Shown here: positions 1-8,344 of the stretch, in pieces
Layout of the letters: the number at the start of each line of letters is the position of its first letter
Numbering within the stretch: the first letter of the stretch is position 1
IMG/VR virus record: IMGVR_UViG_3300046460_000048
Span: 1 to 48,432 of that record
Source: a virus
Length of the DNA stretch: 48,432 nt
Direction: 5' to 3' (one strand)
The notes under the pieces: generated by a model
Database searches by the model: none
Told to the model about the DNA's origin: nothing
The model's input: only the letters and a program-made list of their open reading frames with translations
Translations under genes and position numbers: made by a program

Positions 1-127
1 TTCCCCATGTGCTTCCTCCCCAAGCCGAAAGGCAACAAGGTCCCCGACCCGACCCCGGAGCCCCAGAAGGTGGCCGATCCGCAGGAGATCGGTGGTGCCC
101 GTAAGGCCGAAGACAAGACCCTGTTCG
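1..127. repeat. Terminal direct repeat, copy 1 (assembly overlap)
   Basis: These 127 bases recur without a mismatch at 48306-48432. A length of exactly 127 equals a common maximum k-mer size of short-read assemblers, and the repeat lies inside a coding region (start of the 7.3-like gene). I therefore read it as the overlap of a circular contig, not as a physical terminal repeat. Confidence 0.9.
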
Positions 128-213
128 GTGGCATCCCGGACCTGAGGGTGGATCGCAACTCCGCCCCCGCCGCTGTCAACACTGGAGGCGCTGGCCTCGG
201 CACCCTCAAGTAA
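7..213 (+). CDS. Small virion-assembly protein, T7 gp7.3-like position
   Basis: This 68-residue protein is rich in Pro, Lys and Gly and has no clear fold or membrane segment. It begins Met-Cys-Phe, as does the gp14-like protein at 7812. It sits directly upstream of the portal gene, where T7 carries 7.3, a small low-complexity protein needed for tail assembly and host range. The identification rests on position, size and composition, not on a motif. The natural ribosome site (AGAAGGA) is seen only in the copy at the right end (about 48294), because the contig was cut just before the start codon. Confidence 0.55.
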   Translation: MCFLPKPKGNKVPDPTPEPQKVADPQEIGGARKAEDKTLFGGIPDLRVDRNSAPAAVNTGGAGLGTLK

Positions 214-231
214 CCCACGGAGCCATCCCCT

Positions 232-1887
232 ATGGACGAGCAAGAGAGCACCGCCGAGGAGGCCTCTGAGTACTCCCTCGGGGAGAAGGCTGAGAGTGTC
301 TACGATAGGCTCTCCGGGGCGCGTACCGCAGTGGAGGACATGGCGAGAAACATGGCGGAGCTTACCCTGCCGTTCGCCTTCCCTCCTCGTGGGTACATGC
401 CTGGAGATGACCTCCCCGGAAACAACCAGAGCGTTGGGGCCCAGTGCGTCAACACCCTCGTGTCCAAGCTGGTGGCCGTAGCGCTGCCCGATGGGCACCC
501 CGCCATGAAACTCAAGGCCATCGAATATCTGATGTCCGAGGAGATCGCGGCGGACCCGGAGCTGTGGACCAAGACACTGGCCGCCCTCAAGAGGCTGGCC
601 ATTTCGCACACCGAGATGTTCCAGACCATCAAGCTGGCCACGGCGTACATTGAGTACACCCGGCAACTGATGATCGCGGGCAATGTTCTGTGGAAGCACC
701 TCAAGCACCGTGGCCCCCGCGCCATCCGCTGTGAGTACTACGTGGTGAAGCGCAACAAGGAGGGCCTGCCTCTCCTCACCATCCACAAGGAGTGCGTCAA
801 CGTACAAGGCCTCTCGCAGGAACACGTGGACTTCATCAAGGCCCATGACGAGGGCAACAAGATATTCGCTGACAACAAGGCGGAGTGGGAGCGGGAGGTA
901 AACATCTACTGCTGCCAGACCCTTGAGGTTGGCGATGGCGAAGGCGACGAGGCCTACAGCTACAAGTACTGGGAGGAGTGGGAAGGCCACCTGCTTCCGG
1001 GCACCTCTGTGGAGACTGACTTCGACACCCCTGTGATGCACCCCGGCTGGCTCGTGCCAATCGATGGGAAAGACTGGGGGCCGTCCTACTGTGAGATGTA
1101 CCGGGGTGACCTCTACTCTGTGGAGGCCCATGCGTCTGCCCTCAATGACATCGATGCGGCAGCAGCGTTCTCCCTGTTCTTCGTCAAGCCCGGCAGCACG
1201 ACCAGCATCAAGCAGTTCCGTGAGGCAGAGAACCTTGCGGTGCTCTCGGGTGACGCACAGGACATCTCCATGCTCCGCTCTGAGAAGAACGGGGATGCCA
1301 GCATAGCGTCCTCAGGCATGGAGGGTATCGCTCGCAGGCTGTCCGCCGCCTTCCTCCTCCAGTCCAGCATCCAGCGCTCCGGTGAGAGGGTGACCGCTGA
1401 GGAGATCAAGAGGCTTGGCCAAGAGCTGGATAAGGCACTTGGTGGCCTCTACACCCAGATTGCACAGGGCAACCAGCGGACCATCATCATGCGGGCCATG
1501 CGGCTCAATGAGGATGCCAACCCCAAGCTCTGGCAGCTCGACAAGAAGCATGTCCGGGTGGATGTCATCACGGGGCTCGACGCCCTTGGGGATGACCTTG
1601 CTGCCGCTGACATGGTGGACTGGCAGGATGTCATGCTCAAGTGGGGCCCTACCGGCATCAAGCAGGTGGACGTGAACGGCTTCGGTGCTCAGTTCGCAGC
1701 ATACAAAGGGCTCAAGCTCACGGGTGTGCTCAAGGACAAGGACACCGTGGCGCAGGAAGACCAGCAGGCACAGCAGCAGGCAGTGTCCTCCCAGCTCATC
1801 GACAAGGCCACAGGGCCCGGCATCAAGGCCCTTGGCGATATGGCAACCAAGGGTGGCGCACAGCCCCCACCACCGCAAGGAGCATAG
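232..1887 (+). CDS. Portal (head-tail connector) protein, T7 gp8-like
   Basis: At 551 residues it is close to T7 gp8 (536). The N-terminal part (residues about 20-100) has the family pattern: an acidic start, a helical segment containing YDRL, then LTLPFAFPPRG and later a VNTLVSKLVAVALP stretch. The C-terminal third carries the GERVTAEEIKRLGQELDKALGG helix typical of the connector stem and wing. The protein forms the dodecameric ring at one capsid vertex through which terminase packages DNA and onto which the tail tubular proteins dock. It lies in T7 order before scaffold and capsid and ends three bases before the scaffold start. Confidence 0.93.
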   Translation: MDEQESTAEEASEYSLGEKAESVYDRLSGARTAVEDMARNMAELTLPFAFPPRGYMPGDDLPGNNQSVGAQCVNTLVSKLVAVALPDGHPAMKLKAIEYLMSEEIAADPELWTKTLAALKRLAISHTEMFQTIKLATAYIEYTRQLMIAGNVLWKHLKHRGPRAIRCEYYVVKRNKEGLPLLTIHKECVNVQGLSQEHVDFIKAHDEGNKIFADNKAEWEREVNIYCCQTLEVGDGEGDEAYSYKYWEEWEGHLLPGTSVETDFDTPVMHPGWLVPIDGKDWGPSYCEMYRGDLYSVEAHASALNDIDAAAAFSLFFVKPGSTTSIKQFREAENLAVLSGDAQDISMLRSEKNGDASIASSGMEGIARRLSAAFLLQSSIQRSGERVTAEEIKRLGQELDKALGGLYTQIAQGNQRTIIMRAMRLNEDANPKLWQLDKKHVRVDVITGLDALGDDLAAADMVDWQDVMLKWGPTGIKQVDVNGFGAQFAAYKGLKLTGVLKDKDTVAQEDQQAQQQAVSSQLIDKATGPGIKALGDMATKGGAQPPPPQGA

Positions 1888-1890
1888 CCT

Positions 1891-2991
1891 ATGAATGGTA
1901 TCCGTATGGCACTACTCGGGGCTTCGGCTCTAGCCTCCCTCCGCACCTTTGCACCTGAGGGTGGCTCTGGGGGAGGTGATGGTAAACCCGCCGTGGACCC
2001 CTCACGCTTTGAGGCAAGCATCGGGGGCGGCACCACGTCCTCTGTGGAAGACGGCAAGGCCACCACCAAGAAGTCCGATGGGCTGTCCATGGAGTTCGAC
2101 AAGGACGGCGCTGGTGAGCTGACCGGCATCGGCGATGGAGAGGACACGGAGAAAGCCAAGGAGAAGCCTCAGGACGGCGAGGAGGGCACCGAGGACAAGA
2201 CGGAGCCCGCCAAGGAGGAAACGTCTGAGGAGGCCTCTGACGCCCCGTATGAGCCCCTCCCGGATTACACCGAGGAAACCGCTGCGGCCTACGATGAGCG
2301 GTTCATCAAGAAGTCCGATGACGGCGAGGAGCTGAACTTCGACGCCATTGAGGCTGAGATCAGGGCCAACATGGCTAAGGCTGAGGGAGCCACCGAGCGC
2401 CCCAACGAGGGAACCTACAAGTTCCTCAAGGCCAAGTTCGGTATCACCAAGGGCGTGGTGGACGATCACATCGAAGGCAAGAAGCTCCAGGCAGCGGAGA
2501 TCACCAAGGCATTCCATGAGGTCACTGGTGGCCAGGATGTCTGGAACGACAAGCTGGCGTGGGCTTCGAGCAAGGACGGCAAACCCGGTGGCTACACCAA
2601 GGCCCAGGTCGATGCCTTCAACGCGGCCATGGCGAAGGGCGGTGAGGCTGCCGCTGAGCAGATCGAGCTGATGAACGCACGGTTCGCCAAGGCCAACCCT
2701 GAGTACAAGGCACCGGGCTCTGACGCAGCGCTAGTCGAGAAGATCAAGAGGGAAGGCCCCTCGGCAATCGGCATCAAGCGCCGTGATGCGTCCCCCAAAG
2801 CTACGGCGGCGGAGGGAGCCAAGACACAGAACAGCGGCGGCAGCACGGGGGCCAAGCCCTTTGCCAACGCAACGGAGCACCGGGAAGCCATGGCGAACAT
2901 CCGCAAGCTTCCTCAGGCGCAGCAGGAGACGGAACACCTCAAGGTCCGTGCCCGGCTAGCGGTATCGCCGTGGTGGCGTAAGGGCAAGTAA
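1891..2991 (+). CDS. Scaffolding (capsid assembly) protein, T7 gp9-like
   Basis: The 366-residue protein is highly acidic and low in complexity over roughly residues 30-130 (Glu/Asp/Lys runs), then helical, and ends in a basic tail (WWRKGK). This is the usual design of T7 gp9 scaffolds, whose basic C-terminus contacts capsid protein. Its place between portal and major capsid genes supports the call. The start at 1891 has AAGGAG about 11 bases upstream, inside the end of the portal gene. It directs prohead assembly and then leaves the shell. Confidence 0.88.
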   Translation: MNGIRMALLGASALASLRTFAPEGGSGGGDGKPAVDPSRFEASIGGGTTSSVEDGKATTKKSDGLSMEFDKDGAGELTGIGDGEDTEKAKEKPQDGEEGTEDKTEPAKEETSEEASDAPYEPLPDYTEETAAAYDERFIKKSDDGEELNFDAIEAEIRANMAKAEGATERPNEGTYKFLKAKFGITKGVVDDHIEGKKLQAAEITKAFHEVTGGQDVWNDKLAWASSKDGKPGGYTKAQVDAFNAAMAKGGEAAAEQIELMNARFAKANPEYKAPGSDAALVEKIKREGPSAIGIKRRDASPKATAAEGAKTQNSGGSTGAKPFANATEHREAMANIRKLPQAQQETEHLKVRARLAVSPWWRKGK

Positions 2992-3013
2992 CCCCCACAA
3001 CCCGGCAACCATC

Positions 3014-3027
3014 GCCCGGTTTCGGGC
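3014..3027 (+). terminator. Short GC hairpin before the capsid gene
   Basis: GCCCG-GTTT-CGGGC forms a 5-bp stem with a 4-base loop in the 66-base gap between scaffold and capsid genes. No U-run follows, so it is more likely a pause or processing hairpin than a full terminator. Confidence 0.35.
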
Positions 3028-3057
3028 ACCCTTAATGCAACCAAGGAGACTACCTAG

Positions 3058-4026
3058 ATGAGTGAATACACAGACGCCGCCTCCCGCTTCGGCCAACGGG
3101 CGGCAACCGGCGACGACCGCGCCCTGTTCCTCACGGAGTTTGGCGGACTGGTCATCACGGCCTACGACGAGATCATGGACTACAACGACCTCCGCTGGGT
3201 CAAGCATATCGACCAGGGCAAGTCGGACACCTTCCCGATCATTGGCCGCAAGCGCGATGCTGCCGAGCACACCCCCGGCGAATTGATCCTCGGTGGCTCC
3301 ATCGAGAGCAACGACATCGAGATCACGCTGGACAAGATGGTCTACGACAGCGTGTTCATCGCGGAGATCGACAAGCTGATTTCGCATTTCGACGTGATGG
3401 GCCCGTACACCCAGCAGCTTGGTCAGTCCCTCGGTTCGCTCCAGGCGAAGCGCGTGGCCACCATGCACATCTTGGCATCCCGCAAGTACTATGTCGGCGC
3501 TACCCCCACAGGCGTTCCTCAGGGCCAGCCTTCGCCGTTCTATGTGTTCGACGCCAACATGCGCACCTCGGCCACCGTTCTGGAGACCTCGGCGTTCACG
3601 GCGCGGCAGTACCTTCTGGAGAACGAGATCAGCGGCAATGAGCCCCGCCTGATGCTCCCCCACCAGCAGTACCTCCTGCTCGCCCGCAACTTCGGCGTGG
3701 ATGTCTTCAAGCCGCAGGCCGGTGGCGGTGATCGCCGGTCGGCACAGGTGGACAGCCCCATCGCTGGCTTCGAGATCAAGGGCACCAACCACATCCCGAA
3801 GGTCAATGTCACCACGGGCCTCGCCAAGTACCAGGGCAACTTCACCACCACCGTGGGCCACATCTCGTCCAAGGTTGCGGTGGGCTCGCTGGAGCGCAAG
3901 GCAATGCGCATCGTCATCAAGGATCAGGAGGAGCGTCTGGGCACCATCGCCATCGCTTCCCAGTTCAATGGTCACGGCATCCTTCGCCCTGAGGCCAGCA
4001 TCGAATTGGCCACCGCTACCCGCTAA
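3058..4026 (+). CDS. Major capsid protein, T7 gp10A-like
   Basis: The 322-residue protein has the HK97-fold capsid signatures of T7-like phages: an N-terminal FGQRAATGDDRALFLTEFGG segment, EHTPGELILG and IEITLDKMVYDSVFIAEIDKLISHFDV in the middle, and QFNGHGILRPEASIEL at the end. T7 gp10A has 344 residues. The start follows an AAGGAG site at 3042. A structured terminator region follows at 4063, matching the T7 arrangement of gene 10 followed by T-phi. I see no slippery site with an extended reading frame that would make a 10B form. Confidence 0.95.
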   Translation: MSEYTDAASRFGQRAATGDDRALFLTEFGGLVITAYDEIMDYNDLRWVKHIDQGKSDTFPIIGRKRDAAEHTPGELILGGSIESNDIEITLDKMVYDSVFIAEIDKLISHFDVMGPYTQQLGQSLGSLQAKRVATMHILASRKYYVGATPTGVPQGQPSPFYVFDANMRTSATVLETSAFTARQYLLENEISGNEPRLMLPHQQYLLLARNFGVDVFKPQAGGGDRRSAQVDSPIAGFEIKGTNHIPKVNVTTGLAKYQGNFTTTVGHISSKVAVGSLERKAMRIVIKDQEERLGTIAIASQFNGHGILRPEASIELATATR

Positions 4027-4062
4027 GCCCTAGCGCATACTCCGAGAGTACCGTTAGGCAGC

Positions 4063-4134
4063 CCTCCCCGGATAAGTTGAAGGTTTGGCCCCTCGTGGCC
4101 TTACGTCGCTCGACGGCTCCGGGGAGGTCTCTTT
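4063..4134 (+). terminator. Post-capsid terminator, T-phi position
   Basis: A perfect 9-bp stem (CCTCCCCGG at 4063-4071 with CCGGGGAGG at 4119-4127) encloses 47 bases that can form two inner hairpins (GGCC-CCTCGT-GGCC and CGTC-GCTC-GACG). A pyrimidine run ending CTCTTT follows. T7 places its main RNAP terminator directly after gene 10, and this is the same slot. Multibranch terminators are less usual, so the exact termination point is uncertain. Confidence 0.7.
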
Positions 4135-4139
4135 ATGCA

Positions 4140-4229
4140 GACCCATCAAGCAGACACTTGTCCCGGACACAGGGTTCCCCATTGCCCCTCTCCTCCAGTC
4201 GTGTCCTCCAGTAACGAGCTTGATGGGTC
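4140..4229 (+). repeat. Long-range inverted repeat upstream of tail tube gene
   Basis: GACCCATCAAGC (4140-4151) and GCTTGATGGGTC (4218-4229) are perfect 12-base complements separated by 66 bases. The second arm ends six bases before the AAGGAG ribosome site of the tail tubular protein A gene. Together with the preceding terminator this makes the whole 222-base gap highly structured RNA. Confidence 0.75.
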
Positions 4230-4248
4230 CCCATAAGGAGACCTCACT

Positions 4249-4845
4249 ATGGCAATCGACACCACACCCACCACACCATCGGACCTCCTTGAAGCAATCA
4301 ACACGCTGCTCCAGGCTGCCCGTGTGGCCACCATCGACAGCCTCGCACAGGTGGACCTCAATGAGGACGCCGGGCAAGCCAAGCTGGACATCGACACGCT
4401 TAGCCGCCAGACCCAGATGCGCGGCTGGGAGTTCAACTCAAGGCGGAACGTCACGTGGGACCCTGAGGTCAGCGGAGAGGTTCTCCTCCCGGCCAATGTC
4501 GTCAAGGTGCACACCAACCGCGCATGGACTGGGAACAGCCTTGTGGTGCGGGGGCGAAAGCTGTTCGATAAGACGGCGGGCACCTACAACATCGGCATCC
4601 CGGTCCTCGTGGACTTCGTGGAGCTGCTTGAGTTCGCTGAGCTGCCCGAGACCGTGAGGGCCTACGTGACTGGCTTGGCGGCTAGGCGTTTCGCTCTCCC
4701 CCGGCTGCCCAGTGCCACCAACTTCAAGTACACCGAGGAGCTGGTCACATCGTTCCTGTCCATGGCTGAGCAGGAGGATGGCGACATGGAAGACCTTCCG
4801 CTCCCCAAGACCAACCCCCACTTCGCCAAGATGGGCCGGAGGTAA
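4249..4845 (+). CDS. Tail tubular protein A, T7 gp11-like
   Basis: The 198-residue protein (T7 gp11: 196) has the family features DLLEAINTLLQAARVATI at the N-terminus, a WEFNSRRNVTWDPEVSGEVLLPANVVKVH segment near residues 65-95, and LPETVRAYVTGLAARRFA in the second half. It forms the adaptor ring between the connector and the nozzle protein. The start has AAGGAGACCTCACT just upstream. It is followed six bases later by tail tubular protein B. Confidence 0.93.
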   Translation: MAIDTTPTTPSDLLEAINTLLQAARVATIDSLAQVDLNEDAGQAKLDIDTLSRQTQMRGWEFNSRRNVTWDPEVSGEVLLPANVVKVHTNRAWTGNSLVVRGRKLFDKTAGTYNIGIPVLVDFVELLEFAELPETVRAYVTGLAARRFALPRLPSATNFKYTEELVTSFLSMAEQEDGDMEDLPLPKTNPHFAKMGRR

Positions 4846-4851
4846 GACCTT

Positions 4852-7314
4852 ATGCCAGCTACCAGCTTCGACATTGAGGTACAGCCGGTCAGCAATCTCG
4901 TCCAGGGCGTTTCGCAACAAGCCGCCCAGCAGCGTAGGGATAGCCAGTGCGAGGCACAATTCGACTGCATTAACTCACCTAGCGAAGGCGTGGATGCGCG
5001 GCCCGGTGCCCGCTTCGTGAAGCTGTTCGCCGCTGCGGACTACTCCAAGGCGTTCTTCTCCGAGATCGTGAGGGGCACCGAGAACTACGTGGTGGGTATC
5101 AACGGCACCGCTGTCTTCTCCATCAACCTTGACACTGGCGTCCTTGGCAGCATCACGGGCTCCAATACGGACGGCTATCTGGATGCCATCGTGGGTGTGG
5201 ACAACAGGGACAAGTTCCGGGCTATCACGGTGGAGGACACCACGTTCCTCCTCAACCGGCGTATTGCCCCCCTGATGGACAGTACCATCCTAAGCCCCGT
5301 GCGCTACCCGGAGGCCCTCGTCTTTGTGAGGAACGGCGGGGCTGGGTTCGGCTATGAGATCACCGTCACAGGCAAGGACGGCAACACTGATGATGCTCTC
5401 AGCCAGTACAACACACCGGGCCCTGGCCTGACCGCTACGTCATCTCTTGGCACAACCACGATCATAGCCGACAGGCTGACCAACGGTGGTGTTCAAGGAG
5501 ACGACCAGCTAGGCTTCCCGGACCCAACGGATGGCATTGACGGCCAGAACGATTACCGCGCAGTCCGTGCAGGGTCTATCATCAAGATTGACAGGGCGGA
5601 CCACGGAGACTTTGATGTAGCCACCGCCGATGGCAATGGTGACAGCTTCATGTACGCCTTCAAGGATAAGGCACAGAGCTTCGCCAAGCTCCCCGCCTAT
5701 GGCTTCGATGGGTTCATCCTTGAGGTGAATGGTGACGACAGGAGCAAGGCGGACAACTACTTCGTGCAGTTCATGGGGCCAAGCAGTACGGGCTTCTGGG
5801 ATGAGATCACAGCGCCGAACACCGAGACCACCCTCAAGAAGATCACCATGCCACACACCGTGGTGCTGACTGCTCCTAATGCCTTCACCTACAGCAGCAA
5901 GGACTGGAGCACCCGCATTGCTGGGGACACGGACACCGCCCCCAACCCCGGCTTTGTGGGGCAGTTCTGCCGCGACCTGTTCTACCATGAGAACCGCCTA
6001 GGTATCCTGTACCCCGGCGGCGCTGTGTGGTCCAAGGCACGGTTCCCCTACACGTTCTTCCCAGACACCGTGCAAGCCGTCTTGGCCACCGCCCCAGTTG
6101 ACGTGAAGCTCATCCCCGGCAAGGCAAGCCGTGGGGCCTCCGATCAGGACTTTGCGGTGCAGATCGATGAGAGCCTGTTCCTCTGGAGCCCCAAGGCACA
6201 GTTCCGCATCTCCTCGGGCACGGACAACTTCAAGCAGGACAGCGTGGCCTCCAACGTGTCCACCGCCTACGAGTACAGCCCGATATGCGACCCGCTGGCA
6301 CTGGGTTCCTTCCTGTACTTCCCGCAGGACGTTGGGCCCTACTCAGCGTTCCAGTCGGTGAGCTTCAACAACGGCAAGCCCAATGGCCAGCTCACCATCA
6401 CGGGCCACGTGCAGAAGTACCTTGAGGCTGGCATCCGGTACGTGGTGGGCAGCGACACGCTCAACTGCATGTTCGCCCTTAGCGACAACGACCCCACGGT
6501 GCTCTACTGCTACAACTTCCTGTACCAGCAGAATGACTACATCCAGTCCGCCTGGAACAAGTGGCGCATCCCCGGTGGGAATATGCTTTGGGCCAGCATC
6601 AAGTCCAACAAGCTGCGCATCTTGCAGCAGAGGGCGGAAGGCCTAGCGCTGCTTGAGGTGGACCTAACGCCCAAGATCGTGGATGACGACCTCCCGGCCA
6701 ACACGTACTACACGAGGTTGGACTTGAGGGTGGACCAGTCGCAGGTTACCTCCGCCGCCTACAACTCCGGGGCCAACTCCTACCACTTCACGCTCCCCTA
6801 TACGCCACTCGTCGGTACCACCATCAGGGTCATCACCAAGAAGGACAAGGTGGGTGGCTTCACGCGGGGCAGGGAGTTCCATGTGGTCAGCGTGGTGGGT
6901 GCCGTGGTGACTGTCACAGGGGACCTCACGGGCTATGAGTACTACGTTGGGCACCGCATCAGCAGTGAGCGTACCGAGAGCAGGTTCTTTGTCCGCAATG
7001 ACAAGGGCATCGTGCCATTCGACAGGCTCACCGTGGACACCTTTACGGTAGAGTTCGCGGACACTGGCTACACCCGCATCAAGGTGGAGAAGCCCAACAA
7101 AGGTCCCTTCGAGTACGTCTACGACAGCCGCACCACGGGCCTTCCGTCCAGCGTAACGGGCACCCCACGGATAGCCACTAGCAAGCTCTCTGCCCCTGTG
7201 CACGAGCTGGCTGAGAATTGCACCATCACTCTCATCAACGACAGCTTCATGCCCTCCCGTTGGCAGTCTGCCAGCTACGGCTACCAAGGTGTCGGAAAGG
7301 CAGGACTGAAATGA
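4852..7314 (+). CDS. Tail tubular protein B (nozzle), T7 gp12-like
   Basis: At 820 residues it is close to T7 gp12 (794). The opening VSNLVQGVSQQAAQQRRDSQCEAQ is the classic start of nozzle proteins, followed by SPSEGVDARPGARFVK. Other family stretches are FCRDLFYHENRLGILYPGGAVWSKA and FRISSGTDNFKQDSVASNVSTAYEYSPICDPLALG. It builds the tubular tail nozzle and anchors the fibres. Its stop overlaps the start of the next gene (ATGA at 7311), implying coupled translation. Confidence 0.95.
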   Translation: MPATSFDIEVQPVSNLVQGVSQQAAQQRRDSQCEAQFDCINSPSEGVDARPGARFVKLFAAADYSKAFFSEIVRGTENYVVGINGTAVFSINLDTGVLGSITGSNTDGYLDAIVGVDNRDKFRAITVEDTTFLLNRRIAPLMDSTILSPVRYPEALVFVRNGGAGFGYEITVTGKDGNTDDALSQYNTPGPGLTATSSLGTTTIIADRLTNGGVQGDDQLGFPDPTDGIDGQNDYRAVRAGSIIKIDRADHGDFDVATADGNGDSFMYAFKDKAQSFAKLPAYGFDGFILEVNGDDRSKADNYFVQFMGPSSTGFWDEITAPNTETTLKKITMPHTVVLTAPNAFTYSSKDWSTRIAGDTDTAPNPGFVGQFCRDLFYHENRLGILYPGGAVWSKARFPYTFFPDTVQAVLATAPVDVKLIPGKASRGASDQDFAVQIDESLFLWSPKAQFRISSGTDNFKQDSVASNVSTAYEYSPICDPLALGSFLYFPQDVGPYSAFQSVSFNNGKPNGQLTITGHVQKYLEAGIRYVVGSDTLNCMFALSDNDPTVLYCYNFLYQQNDYIQSAWNKWRIPGGNMLWASIKSNKLRILQQRAEGLALLEVDLTPKIVDDDLPANTYYTRLDLRVDQSQVTSAAYNSGANSYHFTLPYTPLVGTTIRVITKKDKVGGFTRGREFHVVSVVGAVVTVTGDLTGYEYYVGHRISSERTESRFFVRNDKGIVPFDRLTVDTFTVEFADTGYTRIKVEKPNKGPFEYVYDSRTTGLPSSVTGTPRIATSKLSAPVHELAENCTITLINDSFMPSRWQSASYGYQGVGKAGLK

Positions 7315-7805
7315 AGATCGTAGAGCTGACCCCAAGCCTCCTCAAGGACTTCCTCAGCAGACCTCTCCGCCCCGAGGACGTGCAGGAGTGGGCTGATGGT
7401 GGCATGGATGTCTACAAGGCCATGGCGAAGAACATCAAGCCTGCCCAGTACAAGCGGTGCGTGGTGATCGACCAGCCCAAAGTCCCCGAAACGCTGAGCC
7501 CAGAGCTTGCCCACGAGGAGCAGGTGGTGGCGGTGTGGGCTTGCCGGGTGGATGAAGGTATCGGAACGCTGACCCTAGTGGGTGCCGACCGGCCAGAGCT
7601 GGTGGTTCCCATCCATCAGGAGTTCTCCCGCAGCGAGTGGCCCGAGATCAAGAAGCTTGCCCCGGTCCTGCAAGCCTACCCCTCGCTGGAGAACTTCCAG
7701 CACCACAGGTGGCTCAAGCACTTCGGGTTCCGTGAGGTTGGTGCCCCGATGAAGATCGGCAATGGGCACTTCCAGCGCTGGGTCTGGACGGAAGCGGAGG
7801 GCTGA
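7311..7805 (+). CDS. Internal virion protein A, T7 gp13-like (GNAT-like fold)
   Basis: The 164-residue protein resembles gp13-type proteins: an N-terminal helix (LTPSLLKDFLSRPLRPEDVQEW), a central strand pair around EQVVAVWACRVDEGIGTLTLVG, and a C-terminal RWLKHFGFREVGAPMKIGNGHFQRW. The last segment looks like the end of an N-acetyltransferase fold, which is a known feature of this phage family, though enzymatic activity is unproven. It lies between nozzle and gp14-like genes, as gene 13 does in T7, and overlaps the nozzle stop by four bases. Confidence 0.75.
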   Translation: MKIVELTPSLLKDFLSRPLRPEDVQEWADGGMDVYKAMAKNIKPAQYKRCVVIDQPKVPETLSPELAHEEQVVAVWACRVDEGIGTLTLVGADRPELVVPIHQEFSRSEWPEIKKLAPVLQAYPSLENFQHHRWLKHFGFREVGAPMKIGNGHFQRWVWTEAEG

Positions 7806-7811
7806 GCCACC

Positions 7812-8330
7812 ATGTGCTTCGACCCGGTAACAATGGGTGTCCTGTCCTTCGCGGTGGGGGCGGCGCAGCAGGTGGTCCAGTATCAAGCCCAGGTGCAGGA
7901 GAGCAAGGCCACCCAAGAGAATGCCCTCAAGGCCTACGCTAACGACCAAGCCCAGCTCTCCCGCCGCCAGATGCAGGAGCAGGATGCCGCCTCCCAGAAG
8001 GCCAACACGCTAAACAAGGAGGAGGCCGTCAAGACCTCTGAGGTGGAGCTGTCCGCCAGCAGTGCGGGTGTCTCTGGGGTCTCGGTGTCCAACCTCGTGG
8101 CGGATGTCCACAGGCGGGCCTCTGAGAGCCGGGTGAACCAGTTCATCAACACCAAGGCCGCCATTGAGCAACTCCAGCAGGAGAAGAAGGGCGCACAGAA
8201 CACGGCACAGGGGCGCATCAACTCAGCCCCACGGCCAAGCGCTCTGGGTCTCATCGCTGGCATAGCGGGCTCTGGGCTCTCAGCCTACTCGGGCTACCAG
8301 AAGCAGCTCAGCTACGCCGACAACGCATAA
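7812..8330 (+). CDS. Internal virion protein B, T7 gp14-like
   Basis: The 172-residue protein starts MCFDPVTMG followed by a hydrophobic Ala-rich segment, then a long Gln/Ala/Lys helical region (residues 30-130) with VSNLVADVHRRASESRVNQF, and ends with a Gly/Ala/Ser-rich hydrophobic segment. T7 gp14 has the same plan. It is ejected into the outer membrane as part of the trans-envelope DNA channel. The start has only a weak ribosome site (GAGCCACC), consistent with coupling to the gene six bases upstream. Confidence 0.82.
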   Translation: MCFDPVTMGVLSFAVGAAQQVVQYQAQVQESKATQENALKAYANDQAQLSRRQMQEQDAASQKANTLNKEEAVKTSEVELSASSAGVSGVSVSNLVADVHRRASESRVNQFINTKAAIEQLQQEKKGAQNTAQGRINSAPRPSALGLIAGIAGSGLSAYSGYQKQLSYADNA

Positions 8331-8344
8331 AGGGAAAGCACACG

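Noticed and set aside
1-127. Interpretation of the 127-base repeat as the phage's physical terminal repeat
   Set aside because: It interrupts the late operon inside a gene, and its length is a standard assembler k-mer; T7-like terminal repeats lie between terL and the early genes.
4085-4657. Long + strand frame across the capsid-tail gap
   Set aside because: It overlaps the tail tubular protein A gene in another frame and crosses the hairpin region; peptide is Ser/Arg/Pro low complexity.
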